Part shown: positions 11,677 to 23,006 of the stretch, one piece after another
Position numbering within the stretch: position 1 is the first letter of the stretch
Layout: each line of letters opens with the position of its first letter
NCBI GenBank assembly: GCA_039807745.1
Contig: JBDHRV010000001.1
Location: 39,037 to 103,036, forward strand
Direction of reading: 5' to 3'
DNA length: 64,000 bases
Source of the DNA: JAEUMW01 sp039807745
Lineage (GTDB): Bacteria > Pseudomonadota > Gammaproteobacteria > Burkholderiales > JAEUMW01
Translations under genes and position numbers: made by a program
The notes under the pieces: generated by a model
Seen by the model: only the letters and a program-made list of their open reading frames with translations
What the model was told of the DNA's origin: nothing
Database searches by the model: none

Positions 11677-12645
11677 TCAGCGCGCGGTAACAATGGCCTT
11701 GATGCCGAGCCGGGACGCCAGACTGGCCGCGGCATCGCGCGCCTGGGCGTCGCTCGCATACGGCCCCGACTGGACGCGGTAGAGGCCGTTTAACAGGACG
11801 ACATCGAGTGCACCCGAGGCGTCACCGGCTTGGCCCTTGAGACGGGCGACGAATCCCTCGGCGTTGTCCTTCGCACTGAACGCGCCGAGCTGAAGGAAGA
11901 TGCCGCGGGTCTCGTCGACTTCCTTGAGCACTGCCGGCTGCCTTGCCGGCTCGACTGCCGGCGCCGGGCGCACCGGCTCAGCCCGCGCTGCGACGGAGGC
12001 CGGATAACCCGTGGCGGGGATCTCACGCCCGGGGATCACGAGCTCTACTTCGACCAGTCCGCTCCCGCCTGCGAGCGTGCCGATGCGGTAGGCAGCCGCG
12101 TACGAAAGATCGATCACGCGATCGTGCAGGAACGGGCCGCGGTCGTTGACGCGGACGAGCACCGTGCGGCGGGTATTGAGATTGGTGACGCGGGCGTAGC
12201 TCGGAATCGGCAGCGTGGGGTGCGCGGCCGTCATGGCGTACATGTCGTAGATCTCACCCGATGAGGTCGCCTTGCCGTGGTAGCGCCGTCCGTACCAGCT
12301 TGCCACACCGGTCTGGCGATAGGGTTGCAGCGTGGTCAGGGGGGTGTAGGTCCTGCCGAATACCTCGTACGGCCGATTCGAGGCAGGCCGCAGCGGCTCC
12401 ACCCTGGGCACGGCGTCCGGGAGGCGATCCAGATTCGGCGGCGGATTGTCCCCCGGTCCGTCGTCGAGGTAGTAAGCCCCGCCGCGCTTCGCTGCAGGCG
12501 GCTCGGCCTGCTTGACGGGAGCCGCCGGCGCGATCGGACCGGGCGCCGGCTTGGAAGGCGCGCCGCCGCACGCCGCGAGGGCGAGCGTCGCCAGCCCTGC
12601 CGCCACAGGTGCGCCAAAGTCCCGCAAGGAAACGAGCTCCCTCAC
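11677..12645 (-). CDS. rlpA: RlpA-type lytic transglycosylase lipoprotein with SPOR domain
   Basis: 322 residues. A lipoprotein signal ends at Cys26 (LALAACGG). A proline-rich linker is followed by the double-psi beta-barrel domain with GVASWYGRRYHGKATSSGE and VRVNDRGPF, including the catalytic Asp region. A C-terminal SPOR domain (about 245-322, FLQLGAFSAKDNAEGF and YRVQSGPY) binds denuded glycan strands at division sites. It cleaves peptidoglycan lacking stem peptides. The start overlaps the rodA stop by 4 bp (ATGA), so it belongs to the mre-mrd operon. Confidence 0.92.
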   Translation of the reverse strand: MRELVSLRDFGAPVAAGLATLALAACGGAPSKPAPGPIAPAAPVKQAEPPAAKRGGAYYLDDGPGDNPPPNLDRLPDAVPRVEPLRPASNRPYEVFGRTYTPLTTLQPYRQTGVASWYGRRYHGKATSSGEIYDMYAMTAAHPTLPIPSYARVTNLNTRRTVLVRVNDRGPFLHDRVIDLSYAAAYRIGTLAGGSGLVEVELVIPGREIPATGYPASVAARAEPVRPAPAVEPARQPAVLKEVDETRGIFLQLGAFSAKDNAEGFVARLKGQAGDASGALDVVLLNGLYRVQSGPYASDAQARDAAASLASRLGIKAIVTAR

Positions 12646-13748
12646 GTCTGTACCAGCTTACGGTTGGTTCGGATGCTCATCAGAATGCCAAAGCCGAGGA
12701 AGAGCGTCACCAGGGCGGTGCCGCCGTAGCTGATGAGGGGCAGTGGCACCCCGACCACGGGCAGGATCCCGCTCACCATGCCCATGTTGACGAAGGCGTA
12801 GGTGAAGAACGAGAGCGCGATCGAACCGGCGAGCAGGCGCGCAAACAGGCTGGGCGCCTCGGCGGCGATGATGAGTCCGCGCCCGATCACGAGCAGGAAC
12901 AGGCACAGGAGCAAGCCGTTGCCGACTAGGCCGAACTCTTCGGAGTAGACCGCGAAGATGAAGTCGGTGGTGCGCTCGGGCAGGAAATCCAGGTGCGTCT
13001 GCGTGCCGTTCAGCCACCCCTTGCCGGAGACGCCGCCCGATCCCACAGCGATCGTCGACTGTATCGTGTGGTAGCCCGCGCCCAGCGGATCCTGGGTCGG
13101 ATCGATCAGGGTCAGGATGCGCCGCCTCTGATAGTCGTGCATCATGGACCACAGCACCGGCAGGCTCGCGCAGCCCGCGGCGAAGAGGCCGAGCAGGATC
13201 TTCCACGACAGTCCCGCCAGAAAAATCACGTAGAACCCGGATGCGAGAATGAGGAGCGCGGTCCCGAGATCCGGCTGCTTGGCAATGAGCCCGATCGGCA
13301 CCAGCAGCAGGGCTGCCGCAATCGCGAAGTGCTTGACGCGCAGCGTCGCCTCGTAGCGGTCGAAGTACCAAGCCAGCATCAGCGGCACGGCGATCTTCAT
13401 GAGCTCGGACGGCTGGATGCGCGTGACGCCGAGGTCGAGCCAGCGCTGAGCGCCGTTCACGATCTCACCGAAGAGTTCGACGGCGACCAGGAGAACGATG
13501 CCGACGACGTATGCCGGGACGGCGAAGTTCTTCAGGATGTGGGGCGGGATGTTCGCCGCGACCCACATCACGGCGAACGCCACCCCGACGTTCGCGAGTT
13601 GTCCGACGACCCGCGTGGTGTTCTGCTCCGCGGCGCTGTAGAGGGTCATCAGCCCGACCCCGAGCAGCAACAACACGGAAGTCAGCAGAAAGCTGTCGAT
13701 GTGGCCGGCGAGAAAGGTCGCGATGCGCTTAATCGCCTGCGTCGGCAT
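12642..13748 (-). CDS. rodA: Rod shape-determining SEDS glycosyltransferase RodA
   Basis: 368 residues with about ten hydrophobic helices. SEDS features include RWLDLGVTRIQPSELMK, KQPDLGTALL, and the C-terminal GVPLPLISYGGTAL. RodA polymerises lipid II glycan strands during cell elongation together with PBP2. The gene overlaps mrdA by 20 bp at its start and rlpA by 4 bp at its end. Both overlaps support a single translationally coupled operon. Confidence 0.95.
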   Translation of the reverse strand: MPTQAIKRIATFLAGHIDSFLLTSVLLLLGVGLMTLYSAAEQNTTRVVGQLANVGVAFAVMWVAANIPPHILKNFAVPAYVVGIVLLVAVELFGEIVNGAQRWLDLGVTRIQPSELMKIAVPLMLAWYFDRYEATLRVKHFAIAAALLLVPIGLIAKQPDLGTALLILASGFYVIFLAGLSWKILLGLFAAGCASLPVLWSMMHDYQRRRILTLIDPTQDPLGAGYHTIQSTIAVGSGGVSGKGWLNGTQTHLDFLPERTTDFIFAVYSEEFGLVGNGLLLCLFLLVIGRGLIIAAEAPSLFARLLAGSIALSFFTYAFVNMGMVSGILPVVGVPLPLISYGGTALVTLFLGFGILMSIRTNRKLVQT

Positions 13749-15627
13749 CGTCCTCTCCGACTTGCATCGATTCTGGCAGCTTGCCCAGGAGGTAGAAGTC
13801 CAGCAGTTTGCGTGCGATCGGCGCCGCGGTCGAGCCGCCGTGGCCGCCGTTCTCGACCATGATGCCGAGCGCGATCCTCGGATCGTCCGCGGGGGCGAAG
13901 GCGATGAAGAGCGCGTGGTCGCGATGGCGCTCTGCGACCTTCTTCTCGTCGTATCGCTCGCCCTGCTTCATCGCGATCACCTGGGCGGTACCGGTCTTCC
14001 CGCCGAAGACGTACTGGGCGCCTGCGCCCGCCCGCCCCGCGGTCCCGCCGGGTCGGGTGACGTCCACCATGGCGGCTTTCACCCGCTGCACGTTTTCGCG
14101 CTTCAGATCCAGCATCCGGACTGGCGCCGTTGCGACGGGGGTCAGGGTCTTGGTGCGGCTGTCCTCGATCTCCCGCACGAGGTGGGGCTGGTACACGGCG
14201 CCGTTTGCCGCGATCACCGCCGTGCCCAGCGCGAGCTGCAGCGGGGTGGCAAGGTTGTACCCCTGGCCAATGCCGACCGAAATCGTGTCACCGGCGAACC
14301 ATTTCTGCTTGTAGCGCCTCATCTTCCAGGCCTGGTTCGGCAGCACGCCGGGTTGCTCGCCCTTGATGTCGATGCCGGTCTTGGAGCCGAAGCCGAGCTG
14401 GCTCACGAAGTCGTGGATGGCGTCGATGCCGAGCTCCTGCGCGAGACCGTAGTAGTAGGTGTCGCACGAGATCACGATCGACTTGTGCAGGTCCACCATG
14501 CCGTGGCCGCCGGCCTTCCAGTCGCGCCAGCGATGGCTCACCCCGGGCAGCATGAAGTAGCCGGGATCGGCGATCGTGTAGGACGGCGAGCGTTTACCGA
14601 GTTCCAGGGCGGCGAGCGCCATGAATGGCTTGAAGGTCGAGCCCGGCGGGTACTGACCCTGCAGCCCGCGGTTGTTCAAGGGCTTGTCGGGGTTGTTGTT
14701 GAGCGCGTCCCAGTTTTGCGGGTCGATGCCGTCGACGAAAAGATTCGGGTCGAAGCTCGGACGCGAGACGAGCGCGAGCACCCCACCCGTCTTCGGTTCG
14801 ATTGCCACCAGCGCACCGCGGTAATTGCCGAAGATCTTCTCCGCGACTTCCTGCAACCGCAGATCGAGCGCGAGGATCAGATTGTTGCCGGACACGGGCG
14901 GCTGCCGGGCGAGCGAGCGCACCGCGCGGCCGCCCGAATCCACCTCTACCCGCTCGAAGCCGGTGATGCCGTGCAGGTCGCGTTCGTACGACTCCTCCAG
15001 GCCGAACTTGCCGATGTGGTCGGTGCCCCGGTAGTTGGCGGTGTCGCCCCGCGCTTCGATCTGCTCCAGGTCGCGGTCGCTGATGCGGCCGATATACCCG
15101 ACCGAGTGCGCCGCATGCTCCCCGTTCGGATACTGACGAAACAGGCGGGCGTTGATCTCGACGCCGGGGAACCGGTAACGATTGGCCGCGAACTTCGCCA
15201 CTTCCTCCTCGGACAGGCGTGTGCGGATGGGCAGGCTCTCGAAGCTCTTGCTCTCGTCCATCAAGCGCTTGAAGCGCTTGCGGTCCTTGGCGGTGATCTC
15301 CACCACCGATGCGAGCCCGCTGATGGCGGCTTCCAGATCGGGCACCTTGCTCGGCGTGATCTCGAGCGTGTAGGCGGAATAGTTGTGGGCGAGGACGACA
15401 CCGTTGCGGTCCAGTATCAGCCCGCGGTTCGGCACCACGGGAACGATGGAGATGCGATTGTTTTCCGCCAGCGCATGGTAGTAGTCGTGCTGGACGACCT
15501 GGACGTAGAAGAAGCGAGTGAGCAGTATGGCGAAGAGGACCACGACCACGCTGCCGGCAACGGCGAGCCGTGCGCGGAAGCGGGAGAGCTCGACCTCGGG
15601 GTTGCGAATTTCAACGCGGCGTGACAT
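13729..15627 (-). CDS. mrdA: Penicillin-binding protein 2
   Basis: 632 residues from the ATG at 15627. The open frame continues upstream into mreD, but the family starts here (MSRRVEIRNPEVE), with an N-terminal anchor helix (VAGSVVVVLFAIL). The pedestal domain follows, then the transpeptidase domain with SXXK in PGSTFKPF, SCD in ISCDTYYYG and KTG in GGKTGTAQV. It cross-links peptidoglycan during elongation, paired with RodA. It sits 8 bp after mreD. Confidence 0.95.
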   Translation of the reverse strand: MSRRVEIRNPEVELSRFRARLAVAGSVVVVLFAILLTRFFYVQVVQHDYYHALAENNRISIVPVVPNRGLILDRNGVVLAHNYSAYTLEITPSKVPDLEAAISGLASVVEITAKDRKRFKRLMDESKSFESLPIRTRLSEEEVAKFAANRYRFPGVEINARLFRQYPNGEHAAHSVGYIGRISDRDLEQIEARGDTANYRGTDHIGKFGLEESYERDLHGITGFERVEVDSGGRAVRSLARQPPVSGNNLILALDLRLQEVAEKIFGNYRGALVAIEPKTGGVLALVSRPSFDPNLFVDGIDPQNWDALNNNPDKPLNNRGLQGQYPPGSTFKPFMALAALELGKRSPSYTIADPGYFMLPGVSHRWRDWKAGGHGMVDLHKSIVISCDTYYYGLAQELGIDAIHDFVSQLGFGSKTGIDIKGEQPGVLPNQAWKMRRYKQKWFAGDTISVGIGQGYNLATPLQLALGTAVIAANGAVYQPHLVREIEDSRTKTLTPVATAPVRMLDLKRENVQRVKAAMVDVTRPGGTAGRAGAGAQYVFGGKTGTAQVIAMKQGERYDEKKVAERHRDHALFIAFAPADDPRIALGIMVENGGHGGSTAAPIARKLLDFYLLGKLPESMQVGEDDADAGD

Positions 15628-15635
15628 CGGACGAA

Positions 15636-16160
15636 TCAGACGCGATCGGCGTCGGGTTTGGGTTTCTGCGGCAGGATCAGCGTCACCGTGAGCAACGGCC
15701 ACAGCAGGGCAGCGACCACGGGTCCCAGGAAATAAAGCCAGCCGGGAAACTCGGCACCTTCCGCCATGCGCACGAGCAGCATGATGAGCTTCACCACCTG
15801 CAGCATCACGAGCACGTGGATGGTCTGCGGCACGATGTCGAACATCAGCACGCGCCGATGCGCGAGGGTGGCCATCAGCGCGAGCGCCGTGTAGCCGAGC
15901 GCATACTGCCCGAACAATGCGCCCTCGGCGACGTCCATCGCGAGGCCGAGCAGCCACGGTAACAGGAACCCGAGCCGGCGCGGATAGTGGATGAGCCAGT
16001 ACGTGAGGAGCAGCGCAACGAAATCCGGCCGCCAGAGGAGCGCCTGGCCCGAGGCGGGCAGGAGATTGAGCACGAAGGCGGCAGCCAGCGTGCCCGCCAC
16101 GAAGAAGGGGTTGACCGGGAGCAGGATCTCCGTCGGCTGCTCTGCACGAGACTGGTTCAC
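15636..16160 (-). CDS. mreD: Rod shape-determining membrane protein MreD
   Basis: 174 residues with about five to six transmembrane helices; the family is poorly conserved but length and position fit. Landmarks are PFFVAGTLAAAFVLNLLP near the N-terminus and GLAMDVAEGALFGQYALGY in the middle. MreD is the small integral membrane partner of MreB and MreC in the elongasome. It overlaps mreC by 4 bp (ATGA) and is followed 8 bp later by mrdA. Confidence 0.9.
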   Translation of the reverse strand: MNQSRAEQPTEILLPVNPFFVAGTLAAAFVLNLLPASGQALLWRPDFVALLLTYWLIHYPRRLGFLLPWLLGLAMDVAEGALFGQYALGYTALALMATLAHRRVLMFDIVPQTIHVLVMLQVVKLIMLLVRMAEGAEFPGWLYFLGPVVAALLWPLLTVTLILPQKPKPDADRV

Positions 16161-17059
16161 GATCCCTTCTTCTTCGACTTGACCGACTTGGTGACCGGCT
16201 CCTGCTCAGGCGGCTTCTCGGGCAGCGCGCGGTTTTCGAGCACGAGCAGCACCAGACTGCCGCGGTTCACACCAGCGCTGGGCGAACATTCGATGCGCGC
16301 GAAGGCGTTCGTCGCACTGCGGTCCACGTTCGCCACCGTGGCCACCGGGAAGCCGGCCGGGTAGAGCCCGTCGATACCGGAAGTCACGAAGGTGTCTCCG
16401 ACCTTGATGTCGGCGTTGACCGGCATGAAGCGAAGCTCGAGCACATCGTCCCGCCCGACCCCGAAGATCACGGACCGTGCGCCTGTGCGAAGGTTCTGCA
16501 CCGGCACCGCCTGGTTCTTGTCGGTGATCAGGGTGACTTCCGATGCCAGGGGCAGGACCCGCGTCACCTGACCGACGAGCCCCGACTCGTCAATCACCGC
16601 CTGTCCAGCCCGCACGCCATGCTGTGAGCCGCGGTCGACCACGACCTTACGGGTGAAGGGGTCACGCTTCGCATAGACGATCTCACCCAGTTGCAGGGTG
16701 AGATCACTGCGCGTGGAGGCGGAAAGCAGCTTCCGAAGCTGGCGCGTCTCCGCCGCGAGGGCATCCATGCGGGCGGCCTTGCTCGAGAGCTCGAGGGTCT
16801 TCAGCCGCAGCGCCTCGTTCTCCTCCATCAATGTGGACTGGGCGGTGAAGAACGTGGCGAGGCGGATGAGTGCAGCGCCCGGCGCGCGGGCCGCACGCTC
16901 GAGCGGGTAGAGCGCCACCGAAACGGCTTCGCGAATGTGCTCCAGATACCTGAGCCGCGCGTCGGCGAACAGGAGGACGATCGACAGCAGGGCGAAGAAC
17001 GTGAAGCGAGCGAGGGGGCTGGGCCCGCGCTCAAAGAATGGCGGGGTCTGGTCTTCCAT
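16157..17059 (-). CDS. mreC: Rod shape-determining protein MreC
   Basis: 300 residues: a short cytoplasmic N-terminus, one membrane helix (about 17-35), a coiled coil rich in Glu/Leu (about 75-115), and the periplasmic beta-barrel region with KVVVDRGSQHGVRAGQAV, ESGLVGQVTRV and TSGIDGLYPAGFPV. MreC bridges cytoplasmic MreB and the periplasmic enzymes. The C-terminus is Lys-rich. It follows mreB after 82 bp and overlaps mreD. Confidence 0.94.
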   Translation of the reverse strand: MEDQTPPFFERGPSPLARFTFFALLSIVLLFADARLRYLEHIREAVSVALYPLERAARAPGAALIRLATFFTAQSTLMEENEALRLKTLELSSKAARMDALAAETRQLRKLLSASTRSDLTLQLGEIVYAKRDPFTRKVVVDRGSQHGVRAGQAVIDESGLVGQVTRVLPLASEVTLITDKNQAVPVQNLRTGARSVIFGVGRDDVLELRFMPVNADIKVGDTFVTSGIDGLYPAGFPVATVANVDRSATNAFARIECSPSAGVNRGSLVLLVLENRALPEKPPEQEPVTKSVKSKKKGS

Positions 17060-17141
17060 GCGGGAGCGGCCGCCGGCGCGGACTGCGCCAGCTACCCGGC
17101 GGGCGCGTCAGGAAGAGCGCGACCGCCGGGTAGAGCATGAC

Positions 17142-18275
<1,134 letters not shown>

Positions 18276-18311
18276 TTACTCCGCAGCCCGTTATCACACT
18301 CGCTTTGCACC

Positions 18312-18599
18312 ATGTCTCTCTGCCTCGAAGACGTCAAGCGCATCGCCCACCTCGCGCGGATCGCCGTGAGCGAGGAAGAAGCGGCGGCGGTGCTGGTTCA
18401 ACTGAACGGCATCTTCGGGCTTATCGAGGAGATGCAGGCGGTGTCGACTGCCGGCATCTCGCCGATGTCGCATGCGCAGGATGTCGTTCTGCGATTGCGC
18501 GAGGATGACGTGTGCGAGCGCGATCAGCACGAACTGTTCCAGAGCATTGCGCCCCAGGTCGAAGCGGGTCTCTACCTCGTCCCGAAGGTCATCGAGTAA
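18312..18599 (+). CDS. gatC: Asp-tRNA(Asn)/Glu-tRNA(Gln) amidotransferase subunit C
   Basis: 95 residues, the normal length. The N-terminal [17 protein letters not shown] and the C-terminal LVPKVIE are typical GatC. It is the small scaffold that holds the GatA and GatB subunits of the enzyme that amidates mischarged tRNAs. It is divergent from mreB, with a 126-bp shared promoter region, and is followed by gatA after 79 bp. Confidence 0.95.
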   Translation: MSLCLEDVKRIAHLARIAVSEEEAAAVLVQLNGIFGLIEEMQAVSTAGISPMSHAQDVVLRLREDDVCERDQHELFQSIAPQVEAGLYLVPKVIE

Positions 18600-18678
18600 G
18601 CAGGCAGCGGCACCGTAGCGACCCGACGCAGCGGTCGCCCGACGCCAAGCCCGCGCTGTGCCATAGTCCGGTCCACCC

Positions 18679-20148
18679 ATGTTCAACGCCAGTCTCACCG
18701 AACTCGCCCGTCTGCTCGAAGCGAAAGAACTCTCCAGCGTGGAGCTCACCGAGTCGCTCCTGAATCGTATCGAGCGGCTGAACCCGATCCTCAACGCGTT
18801 CGTCACGGTACGCGCCGAAACCAGCCTCGCGCAGGCGCGGGCTGCCGACGAGCGTCGAGCGCGCGGCGAAGCGCGGCCGTTGACCGGCATCCCGGTGGCG
18901 CAGAAAGACATCTTCTGCGCGCGCGGCTGGCCGACCACCTGCGGATCGCGGATGCTGTCGAACTTCGTCGCACCGTACGACGCGGAGATCATTCGCCGTT
19001 TCGATGCCGCGGGCGTGGTCAATCTCGGCAAGACCAACATGGACGAGTTCGCGATGGGCTCGTCCAACGAGACCTCCTTCTTCGGCCCGGTCCGCAATCC
19101 CTGGGCGCCCACCGCCGTCCCCGGCGGCAGTTCCGGCGGGTCGGCGGCGGCGGTGGCGGCGCGGCTCGCCCCGGCCGCGACCGGCACCGACACGGGCGGC
19201 TCCATCCGGCAGCCGGCGGCGCTCTGCGGCGTCTCCGGTATCAAGCCTACCTACGGCGTGGTCTCCCGCTTCGGGATGATCGCCTTCGCTTCGAGTCTCG
19301 ATCAGGCAGGCCCGATGGCCAAGTCGGCGGAGGACCTGGCGCTTCTGCTCAACGTCATGGCGGGCTTTGACCCGCGCGACTCGACCAGTCTCGAGCGCGT
19401 GCCGGAGGATTACGCGCGCGACCTCGGCCGGCCACTCAGCGGGCTTCGGATCGGTCTGCCGAAGCAGTATTTCGCCGAGGGCGTGAGCGCGGACGTGATC
19501 CGCGCGATCGAGAAGGCGATCGCGACCTTGCGGGATCTTGGCTGCGAGACGGTCGAGGTCGACCTGCCCAACACCCGGCTCTCGATCCCCGTCTACTACG
19601 TGCTCGCGCCGGCCGAGGCATCGAGCAATCTTGCGCGCTACGACGGCGTGCGCTATGGGCACCGCGCCGCGCACTACACGGACCTCATGGACATGTACCA
19701 GAAGAGCCGTGCGGAAGGTTTTGGCGCGGAGGTCAAACGGCGCATCCTGATCGGCACCTACGTGCTCTCGCATGGCTACTACGATGCGTACTATCTGCAG
19801 GCGCAGAAGCTGCGCCGCCTGATCGCGCACGACTTTGCCGAAGCGTTCAAGGTGTGCGACGTGATCATGGGGCCGACCTCCCCCACCACCGCCTTCGATC
19901 TCGGCGCCAGGAGCGGCGACCCGGTGCAGATGTACCTGTCGGACATCTTCACCATCGCGGTGAATCTGGCGGGGCTGCCCGGGATGTCGATTCCCGCGGG
20001 ATTCGGGGACGATGAGCGCCCGGTCGGCCTGCAGCTCATCGGTAACTATTTCGCGGAGGCGCGGATGCTGAACGTCGCGCACCAGTACCAGCAGGCGACC
20101 GACTGGCACCGGCGCGTCCCCGCGGGTCTGGAGGTGGAATCAGCATGA
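18679..20148 (+). CDS. gatA: Asp/Glu-tRNA amidotransferase subunit A
   Basis: 489 residues. The amidase signature is clear: [14 protein letters not shown] followed by [14 protein letters not shown], with the catalytic Ser-cisSer-Lys set (Lys in VAQKDIFCA). It releases ammonia from glutamine for the GatB kinase/transamidation site. Its stop overlaps the gatB start by 4 bp (ATGA), which supports equimolar synthesis. Confidence 0.96.
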   Translation: MFNASLTELARLLEAKELSSVELTESLLNRIERLNPILNAFVTVRAETSLAQARAADERRARGEARPLTGIPVAQKDIFCARGWPTTCGSRMLSNFVAPYDAEIIRRFDAAGVVNLGKTNMDEFAMGSSNETSFFGPVRNPWAPTAVPGGSSGGSAAAVAARLAPAATGTDTGGSIRQPAALCGVSGIKPTYGVVSRFGMIAFASSLDQAGPMAKSAEDLALLLNVMAGFDPRDSTSLERVPEDYARDLGRPLSGLRIGLPKQYFAEGVSADVIRAIEKAIATLRDLGCETVEVDLPNTRLSIPVYYVLAPAEASSNLARYDGVRYGHRAAHYTDLMDMYQKSRAEGFGAEVKRRILIGTYVLSHGYYDAYYLQAQKLRRLIAHDFAEAFKVCDVIMGPTSPTTAFDLGARSGDPVQMYLSDIFTIAVNLAGLPGMSIPAGFGDDERPVGLQLIGNYFAEARMLNVAHQYQQATDWHRRVPAGLEVESA

Positions 20149-21578
20149 AGTGGGAGATTGTCGTCGGCCTGGAAGTCCACGCCCAGCTCTCCACCCGGTC
20201 CAAGATCTTCTCGGGCGCTGCCACTGCATTCGGCGCGGCGCCGAATGCCCAGGCGTGCGCGGTCGACATCGCGCTGCCCGGCGTGCTGCCGGTGATGAAC
20301 CGCGGCGCGGTGGAGCGCGCGATACGCTTCGGGCTTGCCGTGGGTGCGGCGATCAATCGCCGTTCGGTGTTTGCTCGCAAGAACTACTTCTACCCGGATC
20401 TTCCCAAGGGCTACCAGATCAGCCAGTACGAGACGCCGGTCGTGGCAGGCGGTACGGTACGGGTTCCGCTGAAGGACGGCGAGAAGACGATTCGTCTGGT
20501 GCGCGCGCATCTCGAGGAAGACGCCGGCAAGTCGCTGCACGAGGATTTCCACGGCCTGTCCGGGATCGATCTCAACCGCGCCGGTACGCCGCTGCTCGAA
20601 ATCGTCTCGGAGCCGGATCTGCGCGGATCGCAGGAAGCAGTGGCTTACGCCAAGACGTTGCATTCGCTGGTGCGCTACCTCGATATCTGCGACGGCAACA
20701 TGCAGGAGGGGTCGTTTCGCTGCGATGCCAACGTATCGGTGCGGCCACAAGGCGTGAGCGAGCTCGGCACCCGCTGCGAGATCAAGAATCTCAACTCGTT
20801 CCGCTTTCTGGAGAAGGCGATCGAGTTCGAGGCCGCGCGCCAGATCGCCGTTATCGAAGACGGCGGAACGATCGCGCAGGAGACGCGGCTCTTCGACCCG
20901 GACCGCGGCGAGACGCGCTCCATGCGCTCCAAGGAAGAAGCGCACGACTACCGCTATTTTCCGGACCCGGACCTCCTCCCGCTCGAGATCTCCGAGGCGT
21001 GGGTCGAGGAAGTGCGCGCGTCGCTGCCCGAACTGCCGGACGCGAAGCGCGCGCGATTCGTGTCGAGCTATGCGATCTCCCCGTACGACGCGACCGTGCT
21101 CACGGCTAGCCGCGAGGTCGCGGCCTATTTCGAGGACGCGGTCCGCGCGCTGCCGTCCGAGCCGAAGCTGTGCGCGAACTGGGTGATGGGCGAGATCTCC
21201 GGCCATCTCAATCGTGACGGGATCGAGATCGAACGCTCGCCGGTGTCGAGCACAGCGCTCGCGGGGCTGCTGCGGCGCATCGCCGATGGCACGATCTCGG
21301 GCAAGATCGCGAAGGACGTGTTCGAAGCGATGTGGACGGGACACGGCGAAGCCGATGCGATCATCGACGCGAAGGGGCTCAGGCAGATCTCCGACAGCGG
21401 CGAGCTCGAGCGTATCGTCGACGGTATCGTCGCCGCCAACCCGGGTCAGGTGGCAGACTACCGGGCCGGGCGGGACAAGCTCTTCGCCTTCTTCGTGGGG
21501 CAGGTGATGAAGCAAACGCAGGGCAAGGCGAACCCCGCACAGGTGAGCGAGATCCTCAGGAAGAAACTCGCGCCCTGA
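20145..21578 (+). CDS. gatB: Asp/Glu-tRNA amidotransferase subunit B
   Basis: 477 residues. The N-terminus [13 protein letters not shown] and the motif [16 protein letters not shown] are diagnostic of GatB. The C-terminal YqeY-like tRNA-binding tail is complete ([17 protein letters not shown]). It phosphorylates the mischarged aminoacyl-tRNA and adds the ammonia. The overlap with gatA and the order gatC-gatA-gatB mark a standard operon. The gene ends 17 bp before the convergent DUF4124 gene, with no terminator in between. Confidence 0.96.
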   Translation: MKWEIVVGLEVHAQLSTRSKIFSGAATAFGAAPNAQACAVDIALPGVLPVMNRGAVERAIRFGLAVGAAINRRSVFARKNYFYPDLPKGYQISQYETPVVAGGTVRVPLKDGEKTIRLVRAHLEEDAGKSLHEDFHGLSGIDLNRAGTPLLEIVSEPDLRGSQEAVAYAKTLHSLVRYLDICDGNMQEGSFRCDANVSVRPQGVSELGTRCEIKNLNSFRFLEKAIEFEAARQIAVIEDGGTIAQETRLFDPDRGETRSMRSKEEAHDYRYFPDPDLLPLEISEAWVEEVRASLPELPDAKRARFVSSYAISPYDATVLTASREVAAYFEDAVRALPSEPKLCANWVMGEISGHLNRDGIEIERSPVSSTALAGLLRRIADGTISGKIAKDVFEAMWTGHGEADAIIDAKGLRQISDSGELERIVDGIVAANPGQVADYRAGRDKLFAFFVGQVMKQTQGKANPAQVSEILRKKLAP

Positions 21579-21595
21579 AGCTCGCGCGGCAGGAC

Positions 21596-22273
21596 TTACT
21601 TCTTCGGGGCGGGCACGGTCGCGTCGGCCCGGGCGCTGCCAGTACTGCCCGAGGAGGCCGACTGCAGCTCGACGAAGCGGCGCTTGTAGTCGTCGTACTT
21701 TGCCCGAACCACCCCGATCTCCTGGCGCTTTTGTTCGATCAGGTGCTCGAGGCGCAGCTTCTCGGCTTCATCGCCCTCGATGTCCTGCTTGAGCCCATCC
21801 GGGATGGACTTGCCGGCCTGCGCGAGCCCCCCGGCGCGGACACGGTTCTCGGCCAATCGTTTCTCGGCGTTCTTCAGCACCGTCTGGTTGTTGGCGATCG
21901 CGAGCTCGATCTGCTGCAGGTCGCGATTGCGCTTGAGCTCGATGTCGCGCTCGGTAGTGAAGGTCTGCAGGAGCGCCTGATCGCGCCGCCGCTGCTCCTT
22001 TGCGCGAATCTCTTCCTGTTTCGCCTGCGCCGCCTCTTCCTGGCGTGCCCGGATCTCCTCCGGCGTCAGCGCCTGGTCGGTCTTCCTGATCGTGATGCCG
22101 CGCTTGCTCAACTCGGAATTGGCTTTGTCCTTGTACTCGGGCGGGATCGTATCACCGTACTGCGTTATGCCTTTGTCGTCGACCCACTTGTAGGTGCGCG
22201 CCGCGCCGGGCTGGGAGAGGACGCAACAAAGAGCCGCGACGACGCAGCAACCGACGTTCCTAGCTTCCTTCAT
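21596..22273 (-). CDS. Exported DUF4124 protein with coiled coil
   Basis: 225 residues. A signal peptide covers about residues 1-24. It is followed by the DUF4124 hallmark YKWVDDKGITQYGDTIPP, a small beta-rich module common in beta- and gammaproteobacterial envelope proteins. The remainder (about 75-200) is highly charged and predicted coiled coil, with many Glu/Arg/Lys/Gln. Function is unknown; I infer a periplasmic protein. Its start overlaps the pyrE stop by 14 bp, so the two are cotranscribed, but that gives no clear functional link. Confidence 0.75.
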   Translation of the reverse strand: MKEARNVGCCVVAALCCVLSQPGAARTYKWVDDKGITQYGDTIPPEYKDKANSELSKRGITIRKTDQALTPEEIRARQEEAAQAKQEEIRAKEQRRRDQALLQTFTTERDIELKRNRDLQQIELAIANNQTVLKNAEKRLAENRVRAGGLAQAGKSIPDGLKQDIEGDEAEKLRLEHLIEQKRQEIGVVRAKYDDYKRRFVELQSASSGSTGSARADATVPAPKK

Positions 22274-22916
22274 CGCCGCCCACTCCGTACTGTTCGCGAT
22301 AGCGGGCGATCGGATGCAAGTACTGTTCCAAACTCTGCTGCGAGCGCACGAAGCGAATCAGATCGTCGAGGTTTGCGATGGCAATCGCCGGCATGTCGAA
22401 GCTGCGTGTGACCTCCTGGATCGCGGAGAGCTCGCCCGTGCCGCGCTCCATGCGATCGAGGCTGACGACGAGCCCGCAGGGCTCGGCGTGCGCGCGCCGG
22501 ATGAGGTCGATCGCCGTGCGCACGGACGTTCCCGCCGATATGACATCGTCCACGATCAGCACGCGTCCCGCGAGCGGTGCGCCGACGGTCAGCCCGCCTT
22601 CGCCGTGGTCCTTCGCTTCCTTGCGATTGAAGCAGAACGGGACGTTGCGCCCGCCCGCCGCGAGCGCGATCGCGACACCCGCGACGAGCGGGATGCCCTT
22701 GTACGCGGCGCCGAACAGCATGTCGAAGGGAAGCCCCGATGCGACGATGGCTTTCGCGTAGAATTGCGCCAGCGTGTACAGCCGTTCGCCGTCGTCGAAG
22801 ACGCCGGTGTTTAAGAAGTAGGGAGACTCGCGTCCCGCCTTGGTCCGGAACGAGCCGAACCGGATCGCTTCGCAGGCGACCGCAAAGGCAATGAACTCGC
22901 GGCTTAGCGCAGACAT
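22260..22916 (-). CDS. pyrE: Orotate phosphoribosyltransferase
   Basis: 218 residues from the ATG at 22916; the open frame runs much further upstream through xth but is not coding there. The PRPP loop RVLIVDDVISAGTSVRTA and the N-terminal FGSFRTKAGRESPYF are standard for PyrE. It converts orotate and PRPP to OMP in pyrimidine synthesis. It is divergent from xth across about 90 bp and overlaps the DUF4124 gene. Confidence 0.95.
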   Translation of the reverse strand: MSALSREFIAFAVACEAIRFGSFRTKAGRESPYFLNTGVFDDGERLYTLAQFYAKAIVASGLPFDMLFGAAYKGIPLVAGVAIALAAGGRNVPFCFNRKEAKDHGEGGLTVGAPLAGRVLIVDDVISAGTSVRTAIDLIRRAHAEPCGLVVSLDRMERGTGELSAIQEVTRSFDMPAIAIANLDDLIRFVRSQQSLEQYLHPIARYREQYGVGGDEGS

Positions 22917-23006
22917 GGGAGAAGTTGCAGGGGATGCCGGGTGCAAAGGGCGCGCGAATCGCTTCCCTGCCCCGCCTCGGCCACAAGAATAATGGTTTTC
23001 CCGCCC